This document shows, piece by piece, positions 9,732 through 19,200 of a stretch of 64,000 bases of DNA. The position numbers and the translations under genes were made by a program. Source of the DNA: Methanococcoides alaskense (GTDB taxonomy: Archaea > Halobacteriota > Methanosarcinia > Methanosarcinales > Methanosarcinaceae); contig NZ_JAQFFK010000002.1 of assembly GCF_027594145.1 (NCBI RefSeq), forward strand, positions 1 through 64,000, read 5' to 3'. A model generated the notes under the pieces. That model made no database searches, was not told where the DNA came from, and saw nothing but the letters and a program-made list of their open reading frames with translations. Within the stretch, counting starts at the first letter, position 1; every line of letters starts with the position of its first letter.

Positions 9732-10361
9732 ATGGACACTAAAAATTTAAAAATACCATCCACTGTTTCTCTGGAACATATACTCCACTTTTGGGAACAG
9801 AATGATATTCTTATCCTCATAGTTGATCTGAATGACTATGATACATTGAATACAGATCACCTGGATGACATTGAAAAAGAACATCTGGAAATATTACAAA
9901 CCGAATATTTCAAAAAAAGATACATTACATCCAGAATCGTTTTGAAACATATTCTGTGTAGTATCCTCAAAGAACGAACCGTATCCGACATATCCATGTA
10001 TAAAGACAAATATGGAAAAGTCCATGTACATAATCATAAAGAAGTACATATCTGCATCTCCTATACTGAAAATATTGTCACCCTGGCGATCTCAAAGACC
10101 GAGATTGGTGTTGATGTCGAGCTTAGAAAATTACGGTCTCTTACAAATGTTTCAAAATACCTGCACAACCCACTTTTACATGCCGACACATATGCGAATG
10201 GTCACGATCATTTAATGATATGGACCCTGAAAGAAGCGTATTGTAAGTTTTTGAATAAGAGCATTTTATCTAATTTGAATAAAGAATTATATCTTGACAA
10301 TATCTGTCATTTAAATTATATTATAAACAGCAAATACATACTTGCTGTTGTTACTGATTAG
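9732..10361 (+). CDS. Sfp-type 4'-phosphopantetheinyl transferase
   Basis: The enzyme transfers phosphopantetheine from CoA to a carrier-protein serine. Counted from an in-frame ATG at 9687, the signature IGVDVE is at 140-145 (Mg-binding Asp143 and Glu145). WTLKEAYCK at 179-187 matches the W(S/T)xKEAxxK motif with its catalytic Glu and Lys. The upstream ICISYTENIVTLAIS strand corresponds to the substrate-binding P1 region. ATG 9732 is preferred because the first 15 residues of the longer form are unlike the family. A strong AAGGAG precedes a GTG at 9674 in another frame, which would give a 25-codon leader. It uniquely ends in TAG. The obvious substrate is the ACP 156 bases downstream. Archaea usually lack this enzyme. 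Confidence 0.85.
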   Translation: MDTKNLKIPSTVSLEHILHFWEQNDILILIVDLNDYDTLNTDHLDDIEKEHLEILQTEYFKKRYITSRIVLKHILCSILKERTVSDISMYKDKYGKVHVHNHKEVHICISYTENIVTLAISKTEIGVDVELRKLRSLTNVSKYLHNPLLHADTYANGHDHLMIWTLKEAYCKFLNKSILSNLNKELYLDNICHLNYIINSKYILAVVTD

Positions 10362-10517
10362 AATCAGTATACGATTAATATTTGTCGTCTCCAGGAAATT
10401 GCCTTGTTGAAAATATATTAATACCATTAGAAATAACATTATACATGGCAAAAAACTAACGTGTATTGCCAACGATCATCGATTCGCAAAAAAGGAGAGC
10501 TTGGGGGCTAGAGAGAC

Positions 10518-10763
10518 ATGGAAACGATAAAGAAAGATATACTTAACTACCTGAATAACAAATCTTTTATGGATGGGAACACCCAGTTGAATGATAATGA
10601 TTCCCTCACCCAGAACGGGATCATGGATTCGATCGGCCTGATCGAATTGATGGATTATATATGTGAAAAATATTCCATAGAAATTCCTGAAGACATGTTG
10701 ACCCCGGAAAATTTTGACTCTTTACAAGGAATCACTGATCTGATCGTTAAACTGACAGAGTGA
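10518..10763 (+). CDS. Acyl/peptidyl carrier protein
   Basis: An 81-residue carrier protein with the phosphopantetheine attachment motif. NGIMDSIGLIELMDYI carries Ser38 in DSIG, followed by the acidic helix II and III regions of a four-helix ACP fold. The protein is acidic and of normal carrier length. It sits 156 bases after the phosphopantetheinyl transferase and 4 bases before the adenylating enzyme, so it should be primed by the first and loaded by the second. A purine-rich GGAGAGC...GAGAGAC leader precedes the ATG. Archaeal lipid synthesis does not use ACP, so this carrier most likely serves a specialised acylation or aminoacylation pathway. A D-alanyl-carrier-like role cannot be excluded. 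Confidence 0.9.
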   Translation: METIKKDILNYLNNKSFMDGNTQLNDNDSLTQNGIMDSIGLIELMDYICEKYSIEIPEDMLTPENFDSLQGITDLIVKLTE

Positions 10764-10767
10764 GATC

Positions 10768-12246
10768 ATGAGAATTGATACCTATATTACAGAATATGCC
10801 AGAAAAAGTCCTCATAACGTTGCCATTGAAGAAGGCAAAAACTCTATTTCCTACAGCTGTCTTGATGAGGATATAAATAGTATTACCTCATCCATGATGG
10901 ACTTTGGGCATTGCAGGTTTGCAATACTAGCAGAATCCGGCATACAATATATAAAAATGCTTATGGCGGTATACCGGTCAAACAACATCGCAATACCTCT
11001 GCCGATCGAATTGCCAATGTTCAGTCTGGAACGGATCCTTGATACTGCCCATATCAATAATATAATTGCAACAGAAACACAGTATTCAAGGCTTGGAGAG
11101 GACTTTTTTGAGTGTTTTGAAACCGTGGTCGTTGTTTCAAATGATACTTCCGTAAAGACCCTGCGTAAAAGGATCGTAAGAGAGATCAATAATCCAGACA
11201 CGAGACTGGTGCTGTACACATCCGGTACAACAGGCACTCCAAAAGGCGTCATGTTAAGTGATAGAAACCTGATAGCAAATGCAGGTTCAATAATAGAGGT
11301 ACTTGACATAATTCCTGATGATAAGGCAGCAATGGTGATATCCCCACACCATGCTTTTGGAAATTCCATAATCGATTCCCAGCTGATGGCTGGCGGATCC
11401 ATCGGAGTCGGGAACATGAACTTTATAGAATCGACTTTCAGTCTGATAGAATCAGGAATATCGATATTCTATGGAGTTCCCAGTACATATCGTATGCTCC
11501 TTCGACATCCAGAGAGGTTCAAAAAGGCATTTGGAAATGTCAGGATGGCTGCATCTGCAGGCGGTGGCATGGATGGAGTCACAGTGAAAAATATAAAGGA
11601 GTCGAATCCGGATATAACGATACTGCCAATGTATGGTCAGACCGAAGCCACGGCAAGACTGGCCTACCTGCCGCCAGAGGATGTGGACAAATTCGGTGAT
11701 ACGATCGGCAAGCCTATACCCGGCGTCATCCTGGATGTATTTGATGCCGACAACAGACCGGTTGGACCAGACATCGCAGGAGAACTGGTTGCTAAGGGCG
11801 ACAATATACTGATAGGTTACTTGGATGATGAGATGGCCACTGAGAAGAAGATCATTGATGGTTGGATGTACACAGGGGATCTGGCACAGAAATTGCCCAA
11901 TGGTTATTTTAGACTACTGGGGCGCAAGGACGACCTTATAAAAATAGGTGACCATCGAGTGAATCCAAGAGAAGTTGAAAAATATATAGAGAACAACAAT
12001 GAGGTCACCAATGTTTTCGTGGTACCGGTGCCACACGAGATTATGGGAAATGCCATTAGCCTCATGGTCATTCCTGGACAAGGGACAGATGTTGAAAACC
12101 TGCATGCATTCTGCCGGAAAAACCTACCTGGCTACCTTTGCCCACGGGAAATACTCTTCATCGATAATCCGCCATTGAGCGAGAACGGGAAAATATCTAA
12201 TAGATCTATAATAGAGGGGTATCAAAATGTCAAAAAAAGTATGTGA
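10768..12246 (+). CDS. ANL-superfamily acyl/aminoacyl-ACP ligase (AMP-forming)
   Basis: Adenylating enzyme of 492 residues with all core motifs. The phosphate-binding loop TSGTTGTPKG is at 151-160, GQTE at 290-293, YTGD at 368-371, the hinge RKDDLIKIGDHRVNPREVE at 386-404, and the catalytic Lys475 is in SENGKIS. It activates a carboxylate as an acyl-AMP and passes it to a thiol, here most plausibly the phosphopantetheine of the ACP whose gene ends four bases upstream. The residues that would define the substrate are not interpretable by eye, so fatty, hydroxy and amino acids all remain possible. It overlaps the next gene by 20 bases, indicating translational coupling. Confidence 0.88.
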   Translation: MRIDTYITEYARKSPHNVAIEEGKNSISYSCLDEDINSITSSMMDFGHCRFAILAESGIQYIKMLMAVYRSNNIAIPLPIELPMFSLERILDTAHINNIIATETQYSRLGEDFFECFETVVVVSNDTSVKTLRKRIVREINNPDTRLVLYTSGTTGTPKGVMLSDRNLIANAGSIIEVLDIIPDDKAAMVISPHHAFGNSIIDSQLMAGGSIGVGNMNFIESTFSLIESGISIFYGVPSTYRMLLRHPERFKKAFGNVRMAASAGGGMDGVTVKNIKESNPDITILPMYGQTEATARLAYLPPEDVDKFGDTIGKPIPGVILDVFDADNRPVGPDIAGELVAKGDNILIGYLDDEMATEKKIIDGWMYTGDLAQKLPNGYFRLLGRKDDLIKIGDHRVNPREVEKYIENNNEVTNVFVVPVPHEIMGNAISLMVIPGQGTDVENLHAFCRKNLPGYLCPREILFIDNPPLSENGKISNRSIIEGYQNVKKSM

Positions 12247-13237
12247 AAAATGTGTTCTGGATTCGGAGATCCCGGGCATAACGATTAATGAGGAGAGTGG
12301 CCTCTGCCATTTTTGTGAGACATATGCCCCTCTTTCTTCGGAAGAGAAGGATGAATATGTAGCCCGGATGGAAGAACTCTTTGAGGAACACAAGGGCAAG
12401 CACAAATATGACATGATCTTTGCACTTTCCGGTGGCAAAGACTCTTCATACACGCTTTACAAACTGAAAAATAAGTATCCCTTCCTGAAAATACTGGCCG
12501 TCCAATTTGATAATGGTTTCACATCTGAGAACGCAGTAGCGAATGCAAAAAAAATGTGTGAGATAGCAGGATGTGACTATTTTAAACTGACCATGGAAAA
12601 GGATATACTGTACGATACATTCAGAAAGGCTGCTGAATCCCATGATGTATTCCCCAAGGTCGCCAAATACAGAGCCAGTGATATATGCAACACCTGCATC
12701 AGTATCATCAAACAGAAGTTGATAGAACAGGCCATCGTTCAGAAAGCACCTTTCGTTGTATTTGCATTCACAGGGGCACAGTCCCCCAATCCCATAATCA
12801 ACCTGTCAGCTAATTTCATACAGTGGTCGAGGAAGCTTTTTGAGAAACAACTTCAAGAGATGGGGATTGATGACAGGGATGAGTTGTTCCTGATAAAAAA
12901 GGATGTTATTGAAAATATAGGAAATGACGCTCCAATCATGCTGCACCCCCTATGTCTGTGGGATTATAATGAAAATACAATAATTAAGAACTTGGTGGAG
13001 ATAGGATGGCTCCCCCCAGATATCAATGACAGTAATTCGACCAACTGTACATTGAATTCCTTTGCCTGTTACAACCATCTGGATAAATATGATATTCATC
13101 CATACGCCTTTGACATAGCAGGAATTGTCAGAAGCGGAGATATGTCCAGAGAGGAAGGTCTGGAAAAACTCCACAAAGAATTATCACAGCCATTGATAGA
13201 AGAAGCTGCGAACAAACTTAAGCTAAAGCTAAAATAA
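12227..13237 (+). CDS. N-acetyl sugar amidotransferase-like ATP pyrophosphatase (WbpG/WbuX/PseA family)
   Basis: Product of 336 residues. An N-terminal zinc knuckle has Cys6, Cys9, Cys27 and Cys30 in CEKC...CHFC. A PP-loop SGGKDS at 68-73 marks an N-type ATP pyrophosphatase. This arrangement is that of the N-acetyl sugar amidotransferases, which turn an acetamido group of a nucleotide sugar or a nonulosonate into an acetamidino group. Such enzymes normally work with HisH/HisF-like ammonia-supplying subunits, and none is seen nearby. The NAD-synthetase-like protein next door might play a related part. It overlaps the ligase gene by 20 bases. Confidence 0.75.
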   Translation: MSKKVCEKCVLDSEIPGITINEESGLCHFCETYAPLSSEEKDEYVARMEELFEEHKGKHKYDMIFALSGGKDSSYTLYKLKNKYPFLKILAVQFDNGFTSENAVANAKKMCEIAGCDYFKLTMEKDILYDTFRKAAESHDVFPKVAKYRASDICNTCISIIKQKLIEQAIVQKAPFVVFAFTGAQSPNPIINLSANFIQWSRKLFEKQLQEMGIDDRDELFLIKKDVIENIGNDAPIMLHPLCLWDYNENTIIKNLVEIGWLPPDINDSNSTNCTLNSFACYNHLDKYDIHPYAFDIAGIVRSGDMSREEGLEKLHKELSQPLIEEAANKLKLKLK

Positions 13238-13460
13238 GCCACAAAGTTATATAGCAGCTTTTTGCTCCATGGCTAAAGAGAATATCTGGATTGCTGGCAA
13301 CCATTCCATGCAAATCAACCAATGTAATCCCTTACCTTGTGATATAATGTCAACCATCCAATCATTGTAGGAGAGTGATACCATACGAATAATTGATGAA
13401 CTGAACGGGGATGCTGAAAAGATCGCCGAAACTATCAGGACTTTTATTAAGGAACAGGTT

Positions 13461-14351
13461 GTGGGTTTTAAGAAAAAAGGATTGGTCATAGGAGTCTCGG
13501 GAGGCATTGATTCAGCTGTGGCCCTTACGCTTGCCGTGCAAGAACTGGGAAAAGATAATGTATATGGCCTGCTCATTCCAGAAAAAGAATCGGCCCCATC
13601 CAGCACATCCCTAGGGGCAGAGATTTGCGAAAGCCTGGAAATATCATATGAAGAGGTCTCCATCTCCCCCATACTGGAATCACTTGATATTTATGATAAG
13701 AAGGAACAGATCATAAAGAGGACCTGTCCGGAATATGACCCCAGGATACACAAAACATCGCTGGTACTGCCTGATTTTCTGAATCAGGGATTGTTGAACG
13801 TTCCATATATACAGCTGATAAAGGATGGCGAAGCGATTGCAAAGTACAGGTTGAAGGCAAACGATTATCTGGAACTGATCGGATTGCAGAACGTCAAGCA
13901 AAGGTCCAGGATGCTCGTCCAGTACATGTGTGCTGAGAAGATGAACTATGCAGTTTGCGGTACTACCAACAAGACTGAACTGGCCCTTGGTCAATTCGTA
14001 AAATACGGAGACGGGGGCGTGGATATTGAACCATTGGCGGATTGCTATAAGACCCAGATATATGCCCTGGCAAAACTTCTCAATGTCGATGAAGCGATCA
14101 TACAGCGGCCACCAAGCGCTGACACATGGAGCCATTTCACCTCTGATGAGGATTTCTACTGGCGCATGCCCATCCATGTCATGGATCAACTACTGTATGC
14201 TCAGGAACATCGGCTGTCTGTAGAGGTAATTGAAAAGAATACCGAATTGTCCAGAGAGACCATACACAAGGCCCAGAGACACATCGATAGAATGAGAAAT
14301 ACTACCACATATGTGCGAGCAGCTCCACCCATCTGTTACCTGGGCAGATGA
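13461..14351 (+). CDS. NAD synthetase-like ATP pyrophosphatase (start uncertain)
   Basis: From GTG 13461 the protein has PP-loop SGGIDS at 13-18. GTTNKTELALGQFVKYGDGG and PLADCYKTQ near 173-205 and RPPSADTW near 217-224 follow, all typical of NadE. Homologous sequence clearly extends upstream (IIDELNGDAEKIAETIRTF), with no ATG, GTG or TTG before 13461. A good Shine-Dalgarno (AGGAGAG, 13369-13375) is spaced for an ATA at 13383 where an ATG would be expected. The frame is closed above by a TAG at 13368, with a further in-frame ATG at 13269. In this cluster it may aminate or amidate a carboxylate instead of making NAD. It overlaps the reductase by four bases. Confidence 0.8.
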   Translation: MGFKKKGLVIGVSGGIDSAVALTLAVQELGKDNVYGLLIPEKESAPSSTSLGAEICESLEISYEEVSISPILESLDIYDKKEQIIKRTCPEYDPRIHKTSLVLPDFLNQGLLNVPYIQLIKDGEAIAKYRLKANDYLELIGLQNVKQRSRMLVQYMCAEKMNYAVCGTTNKTELALGQFVKYGDGGVDIEPLADCYKTQIYALAKLLNVDEAIIQRPPSADTWSHFTSDEDFYWRMPIHVMDQLLYAQEHRLSVEVIEKNTELSRETIHKAQRHIDRMRNTTTYVRAAPPICYLGR

Positions 14352-15106
14352 GTCACGGAAGAAAAATGCTTACAGACAAAGTGGTACTCGTCACAGGAGC
14401 GAGCAGGGGAATTGGAAGAGCTACAGCCTTGATTGCAGCAGAGAACAATGCACACGTGATCATTAACTATAACAAGAGTGAGGAACGGGCAGCTGAACTG
14501 ATGGACCTGATCCGTCGGAAGGGGCTTAACGCTTCGATGATCAAGGCCGATGTCTCATCAGAAGACGATGTCAAGGCCATGTTCGAATCTATCAAGGAGG
14601 AACATTCCAAACTTGATGTGTTGATAAACAACGCAGGGATCATGCGAAACAACCTTCTGATGCTAACTAATATGGAAATGTTCGACCGTACCATCGGGAT
14701 CAATCTGAAGGGAACGTTCCTGTGTACCAGATATGCATCGAATATAATGAGGAAGCAGGGGTCGGGAAGGATCATCAATTTATCGTCCACCATAGGACTC
14801 AAAGGGAATGCCGGGCAGACAGTATATTCAGCAAGCAAGGCGGCAGTGGTCGGATTTACAAGATCCGCAGCGAAGGAACTGGGCAGATATGGGATAACGG
14901 TCAATGCTATTGCACCAGGTCTTATTGAGACCAACCTTATAAAAGATATTAAAACTGATATTCGAGAAAAAATGATGTCCAATATTGCCCTTGGACGTAT
15001 CGGTACGCCGGAAGATGTCGCAAAAGTAATATTGTTTTTGAGTTCGGATCTTGGAAGTTATGTCAGCGGAGAGGTCATTGTGGTGGATGGATGTCAGATG
15101 ATGTGA
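14348..15106 (+). CDS. Short-chain dehydrogenase, FabG-like 3-oxoacyl-ACP reductase
   Basis: Classical SDR of 252 residues. The cofactor motif TGASRGIG is near 16-23, NNAG near 94-97, and the active-site Ser is in NLSSTIG. The catalytic YSASK lies near 159-163, and IAPGLIETNL follows. The C-terminal VSGEVIVVDGCQMM resembles FabG proteins, which reduce 3-oxoacyl-ACP to 3-hydroxyacyl-ACP with NADPH. With an ACP in the same operon, a hydroxyacyl-ACP product is an attractive inference, but many FabG-like SDRs act on sugars or free ketones. ATGA overlap with the preceding gene. It is the last gene of the apparent operon. Confidence 0.85.
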   Translation: MSHGRKMLTDKVVLVTGASRGIGRATALIAAENNAHVIINYNKSEERAAELMDLIRRKGLNASMIKADVSSEDDVKAMFESIKEEHSKLDVLINNAGIMRNNLLMLTNMEMFDRTIGINLKGTFLCTRYASNIMRKQGSGRIINLSSTIGLKGNAGQTVYSASKAAVVGFTRSAAKELGRYGITVNAIAPGLIETNLIKDIKTDIREKMMSNIALGRIGTPEDVAKVILFLSSDLGSYVSGEVIVVDGCQMM

Positions 15107-15141
15107 TCGACCACCAGTGACTTTCTTCACAGATATTAGAC

Positions 15142-15329
15142 GATTGTTTCGGACGCTGATGTTGTGGCTGTCATGACCGGGAATTCAGATTACTTCAAAT
15201 TTGACCCAGCCCAGTTGAAATCCCCACAGGCAAGGAACATCCGACCATCATTGATGGCAGGAATGTTGTAGACCTGATGAGTATGTCAATAGGGGTTTCG
15301 TTTACAAGAAATTGGAAGGGCTTATATGA
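15142..15329 (+). pseudogene. Decayed C-terminus of a nucleotide-sugar dehydrogenase
   Basis: Read in stitched frames, this stretch gives SDADVVAVMTGNSDYFKFDP, then GKEHPTIIDGRNVVD, then RGFVYKKLEG. These parallel the last ~60 residues of the intact dehydrogenase at 8218-9636 (DADAVVILTGHSEYFKLSP, GKDQPVIVDGRNVIDP, GGFVYRGIGRG). At least two frame changes separate the pieces, and the catalytic domains are missing. It sits just past the end of the acyl-carrier cluster, so the cluster is flanked by an intact and a broken member of the same family. Confidence 0.75.
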
Positions 15330-15521
15330 ACAGCCATTTCATATAGTTAAAATATAGAAACAGAGTTATGCAGTATATTTTATACCCCTCGTCATTTTTT
15401 TGTTGGATATTTGATCTGGCCTACACCCTTCTTTTTTGATATGACACGACATTTATCAATAAAGTCGCTTATCATTTTGCTTCTTTTCAGGGTCACATAA
15501 TAATTTCAGATACAGATGAGA

Positions 15522-16221
15522 TCACTTTTCTGACCTGTACCTGACCTCAAAACCAAGATGATTCAATGCAACCAATGCCATCATTATCACAGAGCATATC
15601 AAAATAATCGATAGATAGCATGTCAGCAGGTAATGAACGAAGTCAACACTTGCAAATTCCGCATTCACATACGAAAATATGCAGATTGGTTGCTTGTATA
15701 TCGGATAAAAATAGTCCATTATCTGGCAAGATCATCCAGCAAGAGATGTGCAAGAGACATGGAAACGGCATTAAATCTCATATATACAGCCTCCCAAAAT
15801 TTCGATATACTACATATCCGACAAATGCTCCAAATATGAATGCAGAAGAGCTGAAGAGTAGTGAATGCTTTGCGATGGGACCGATCCAGCTGTTGCAAAG
15901 TACCATTTACAAGGATATTATAAACGACCATGAGGTCCAGAGACAGTGCAAAAAATCCCCCACAAAAAGCAGCAACAGAATTTGCAGACCATTTCGGGAT
16001 GAAAGTTCTTTACGAAGGAGTGCTGCAAAGTTTGCATTGATCACAATCGCACTGATGCAAAGTACAAAAAAAATAGCATGCTGTTGGATAAACCATGTTA
16101 ATAGGTAGAACATTTGAAGATAAAAATCGATCAGGGATTGTTTTGATAAGGAAGATTTCAGATTAGCTAATAAATCTCTCCAGTCTAAGCCGACAAGAAC
16201 ATCCCCTCGAGAAAAAAACAA
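15522..16221 (-). pseudogene. Remnants of one or two membrane-protein genes
   Basis: About 940 bases without an intact gene hold stitched hydrophobic reading frames on the minus strand. The piece from 16221 down to about 15907 has two predicted membrane helices (FYLLTWFIQQHAIFFVLCIS and ILLLLFVGDFLHCLW). After a frame change comes AFIFGAFVGYVV and YRNFGRLYI, ending near 15790. An overlapping ATGA then begins a second fragment reaching 15522. The pattern resembles the C-terminal helices of a membrane glycosyltransferase followed by a small membrane protein. The family is not recognised, and the coding assignment is moderate at best. Confidence 0.35.
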
Positions 16222-16269
16222 TTCAGATTCATTAGGTATAAATAAAAAGGATGGCGCAAGATTTGCGCC

Positions 16270-19200
16270 TCAATTTACAATATCACCAAAATTCTGTGCA
16301 ACTGCTGTGAGATCCAGGATGTTAATTAGACCATCCTGGTTAACATCACAGCGTGGGTCACTCTCCGCAGAGCTGCCGATATTCTGGCCAACCAGTGTGA
16401 TGTCCAGAATATTAACGATTCCATCTTCATTCACATCCGCGCGTGGATAGGCGGCATTTACTTTTATAGTAAAGGATTCTGAGTCAGCAAGATATCCATC
16501 TGTTACCTCTGAAGTGACAACATAAGTACCTGCCTGACCCTCTGAAGGCGTCCATATGAATTCACCTGATGCGGAATCAAAGCTTGCACCGACCGGAAGG
16601 CCTGCTGCCGAGTATATCAGAATATCGCCATCCGCATCTGTAGCACTGACTGCAAATGTAAGCGTACTTGTTTCATCAACATACTTTGCACCAATTTGAT
16701 CAATAACTGGTGCTGTATCAACGAGCACGGTTGCTTTTGAAGTTGTGAAAGGCATGAGATTTGAATTGGTATCACTGATAACCACATTGGCCAGATCAAT
16801 TTCTGCCATGCCTGTAGCACTTCCTGCTGTCATGCTGATCGTAGCCATCACACCCTGGGATGTGACACTTTCCGAGCCGATAATTGAGGAGTAGACTTCT
16901 TCGATCTTGCCATCATTGTTTAGCATTATTCCACTGCTGAAAAACGTGGAAGCACCGTTCTGATCGAAAAGGTTACCTTCTGTTACACTTCCTGCTGTCA
17001 GCTTTGAACCATCAAAAAGAAGATCTAACTGAGCCCCTGTTATTGGTACTGCAGGATCGATCAAAACATCCACCGTGAAGGTTTCACCAGGAGTTACCTG
17101 ATCCGATGAAGCTAAAAGGTGGACAGGAGTGATTGATGGATTCGCAGGTCCAATTACAGAATCGCTTTCTGTTGCATGACCGATGGTGAGCTTTGGCCTC
17201 TGGTTCTCATTGCTCCAGTCAGAACTGTAGAATGCAATATAGTTGTCATGCTCATTTTGTGCCTTGAGGAAGAAACCGGTGTTGTCGTATTCACCACTGA
17301 CATAATCCTGCACCAGTTCTGTGATATCGAACTCATAGTACCTGTTATCAGGCAGATCATTTGCATCAAACGTTATTGATGCATAAGGCTCACTGCCCTG
17401 GGCTACATTGTTCACATCGAACCAATCCCCACCCGCGTTGTTCCATGGAGTGCCAGCTGCCTTGTTGTTCCAGCTTACATCATCAGAATTCCAGTCAGCT
17501 GCTCTGTAGATCTCTACAACAGTGTCCTGGTTACGTGGACTGTTCTCAGGATAGTACCAATATAATGAAAGGGTTGCATCAGAGACTGTGTCAGTGGTGT
17601 TATACGTACTTAGGTTAAACCACATGACATCCCTATAACGACCTGTACCATCAAAGTGCCCTATGTCAATATAATTGTCCTCTGCAAGGGTAGTATCAGG
17701 AGTTGATTCGCGCAGTCGGTTGTCATAAACCAGACTTGGTGCTGTAGCAGTGTTTCTAATTACAGTTATGGTAACTTCTTCAGAATCAGTGAGCTGACCA
17801 TCCGTTACTTCAAATGTGACAGAATGGGTACCTTCCTGACCTTCGGATGGTGTCCAGCTGAAAGCACCTGTGGAACTTCCAATGCTTGCACCAGATGGGA
17901 GACCAGTGGCTGAGTAAGCAAGACTATCACCGTTAACATCTGTGGCACTGACAGTAGAGATTAAGGTGCTTCCTTCATCCACTGTCCTGTCACCGATCGC
18001 GTTCAGGACGGGTGCTGTGTTACTTGGTGCTGGTTTAGAATCATCACTTCCATACACACCTATACCTGCATCAATTATCGGTGAATTCGATCTTAGACGG
18101 TAATCATGATTTGCTCGATCAACGAACAATGGATCGACATTGAGATCGGATGCATATGAACCGACATTGCGGTAATTACCTTTTTCGTTGTCCCATACAT
18201 TGTTGTTCTCCAGGATAAGATCATGCCTTGAGTCAAGATAATTATTGATCCCATACCCACTTGATGAGAAAGCACTGTTATAATTTGAGCCAGTGATGAT
18301 ATTGTTTCTGATATATATCTTGTAGCCGGTTGTGCTACCCATTCCAAATCTGTTACGGGTGATGATCCCATCTCCCTCACTACTATCGATCACATTGTTT
18401 TCAATTACTGTGTTGTCCCAACCATTTATCTGGATCCCACCACTGTGTGAGCCATAACCTGTTGAGTCGTAGATCAAATTATGATGAATATACAGATCAC
18501 TTGCTTTATCAAGTGCGGGGGTTCCTGTCACACGGTTACAAACAACCACACCAAATTCTTGATGGGTTTTTATTTCATTATATGAAATTTCATAATTTTG
18601 ACATGTGTATGAAGCTCCAGTAAGAGATAGATAGATCGCAGACAATCCATGTAATGCAGATGGATCGGTCTGCATTATATTGTTAGTGATCACAACATTA
18701 TCTGTGTTCTCTATTCTGAAACCACAATCACCATTTAGAACTGAAACGAGATTATCGTGAATGTAAACACCATCAGATCCATGTATATATATGTCATCAT
18801 GACCTGTCCAATAAAATTCATTGTCATGGATGTTCATATTAGCGGGTTTTCCGTCGCCGTTGATCTTAATTCCATCATTTGCTATATGATGGATTTCCAT
18901 GTTATATATCTCGAAATCATACGGGTCACTACGATCGCCATTAGGACCGTTATGCCGAAATCCAAACCCATCCATGAAACTCCGCCCGTGAACAGCAGGC
19001 TCACCATACACAGTCCTTACATACTTTTGTGCAAAGTAGTTTCCATCTACTTGAAAATCATGGATCTTAAAATTATGTGCCGCACGTGTAGCAGGTTCAA
19101 ACAATGATTTGTATTGCGGAAACATACATTCATCTACCAATGTTATGATAGTGTCATCTACACCTGCACCCTGCAAGTTCATATTTGAATAGAATATGAC

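Noticed and set aside
9674-9751. 25-codon frame from GTG 9674 after a strong AAGGAG
   Set aside because: It could be a leader peptide, but nothing else supports it, and it overlaps the transferase start region. I mention it only in that gene's entry.
13461-14351. Simple housekeeping NAD synthetase (nadE)
   Set aside because: All NadE motifs are present, but its place inside the carrier-protein operon and abnormal start make a pathway-specific role more likely, so I gave no gene symbol.
15620-16108. 162-codon open frame on the plus strand in the gap before the beta-helix gene
   Set aside because: Its composition is not protein-like, and the minus strand there reads better as degraded membrane-protein genes.
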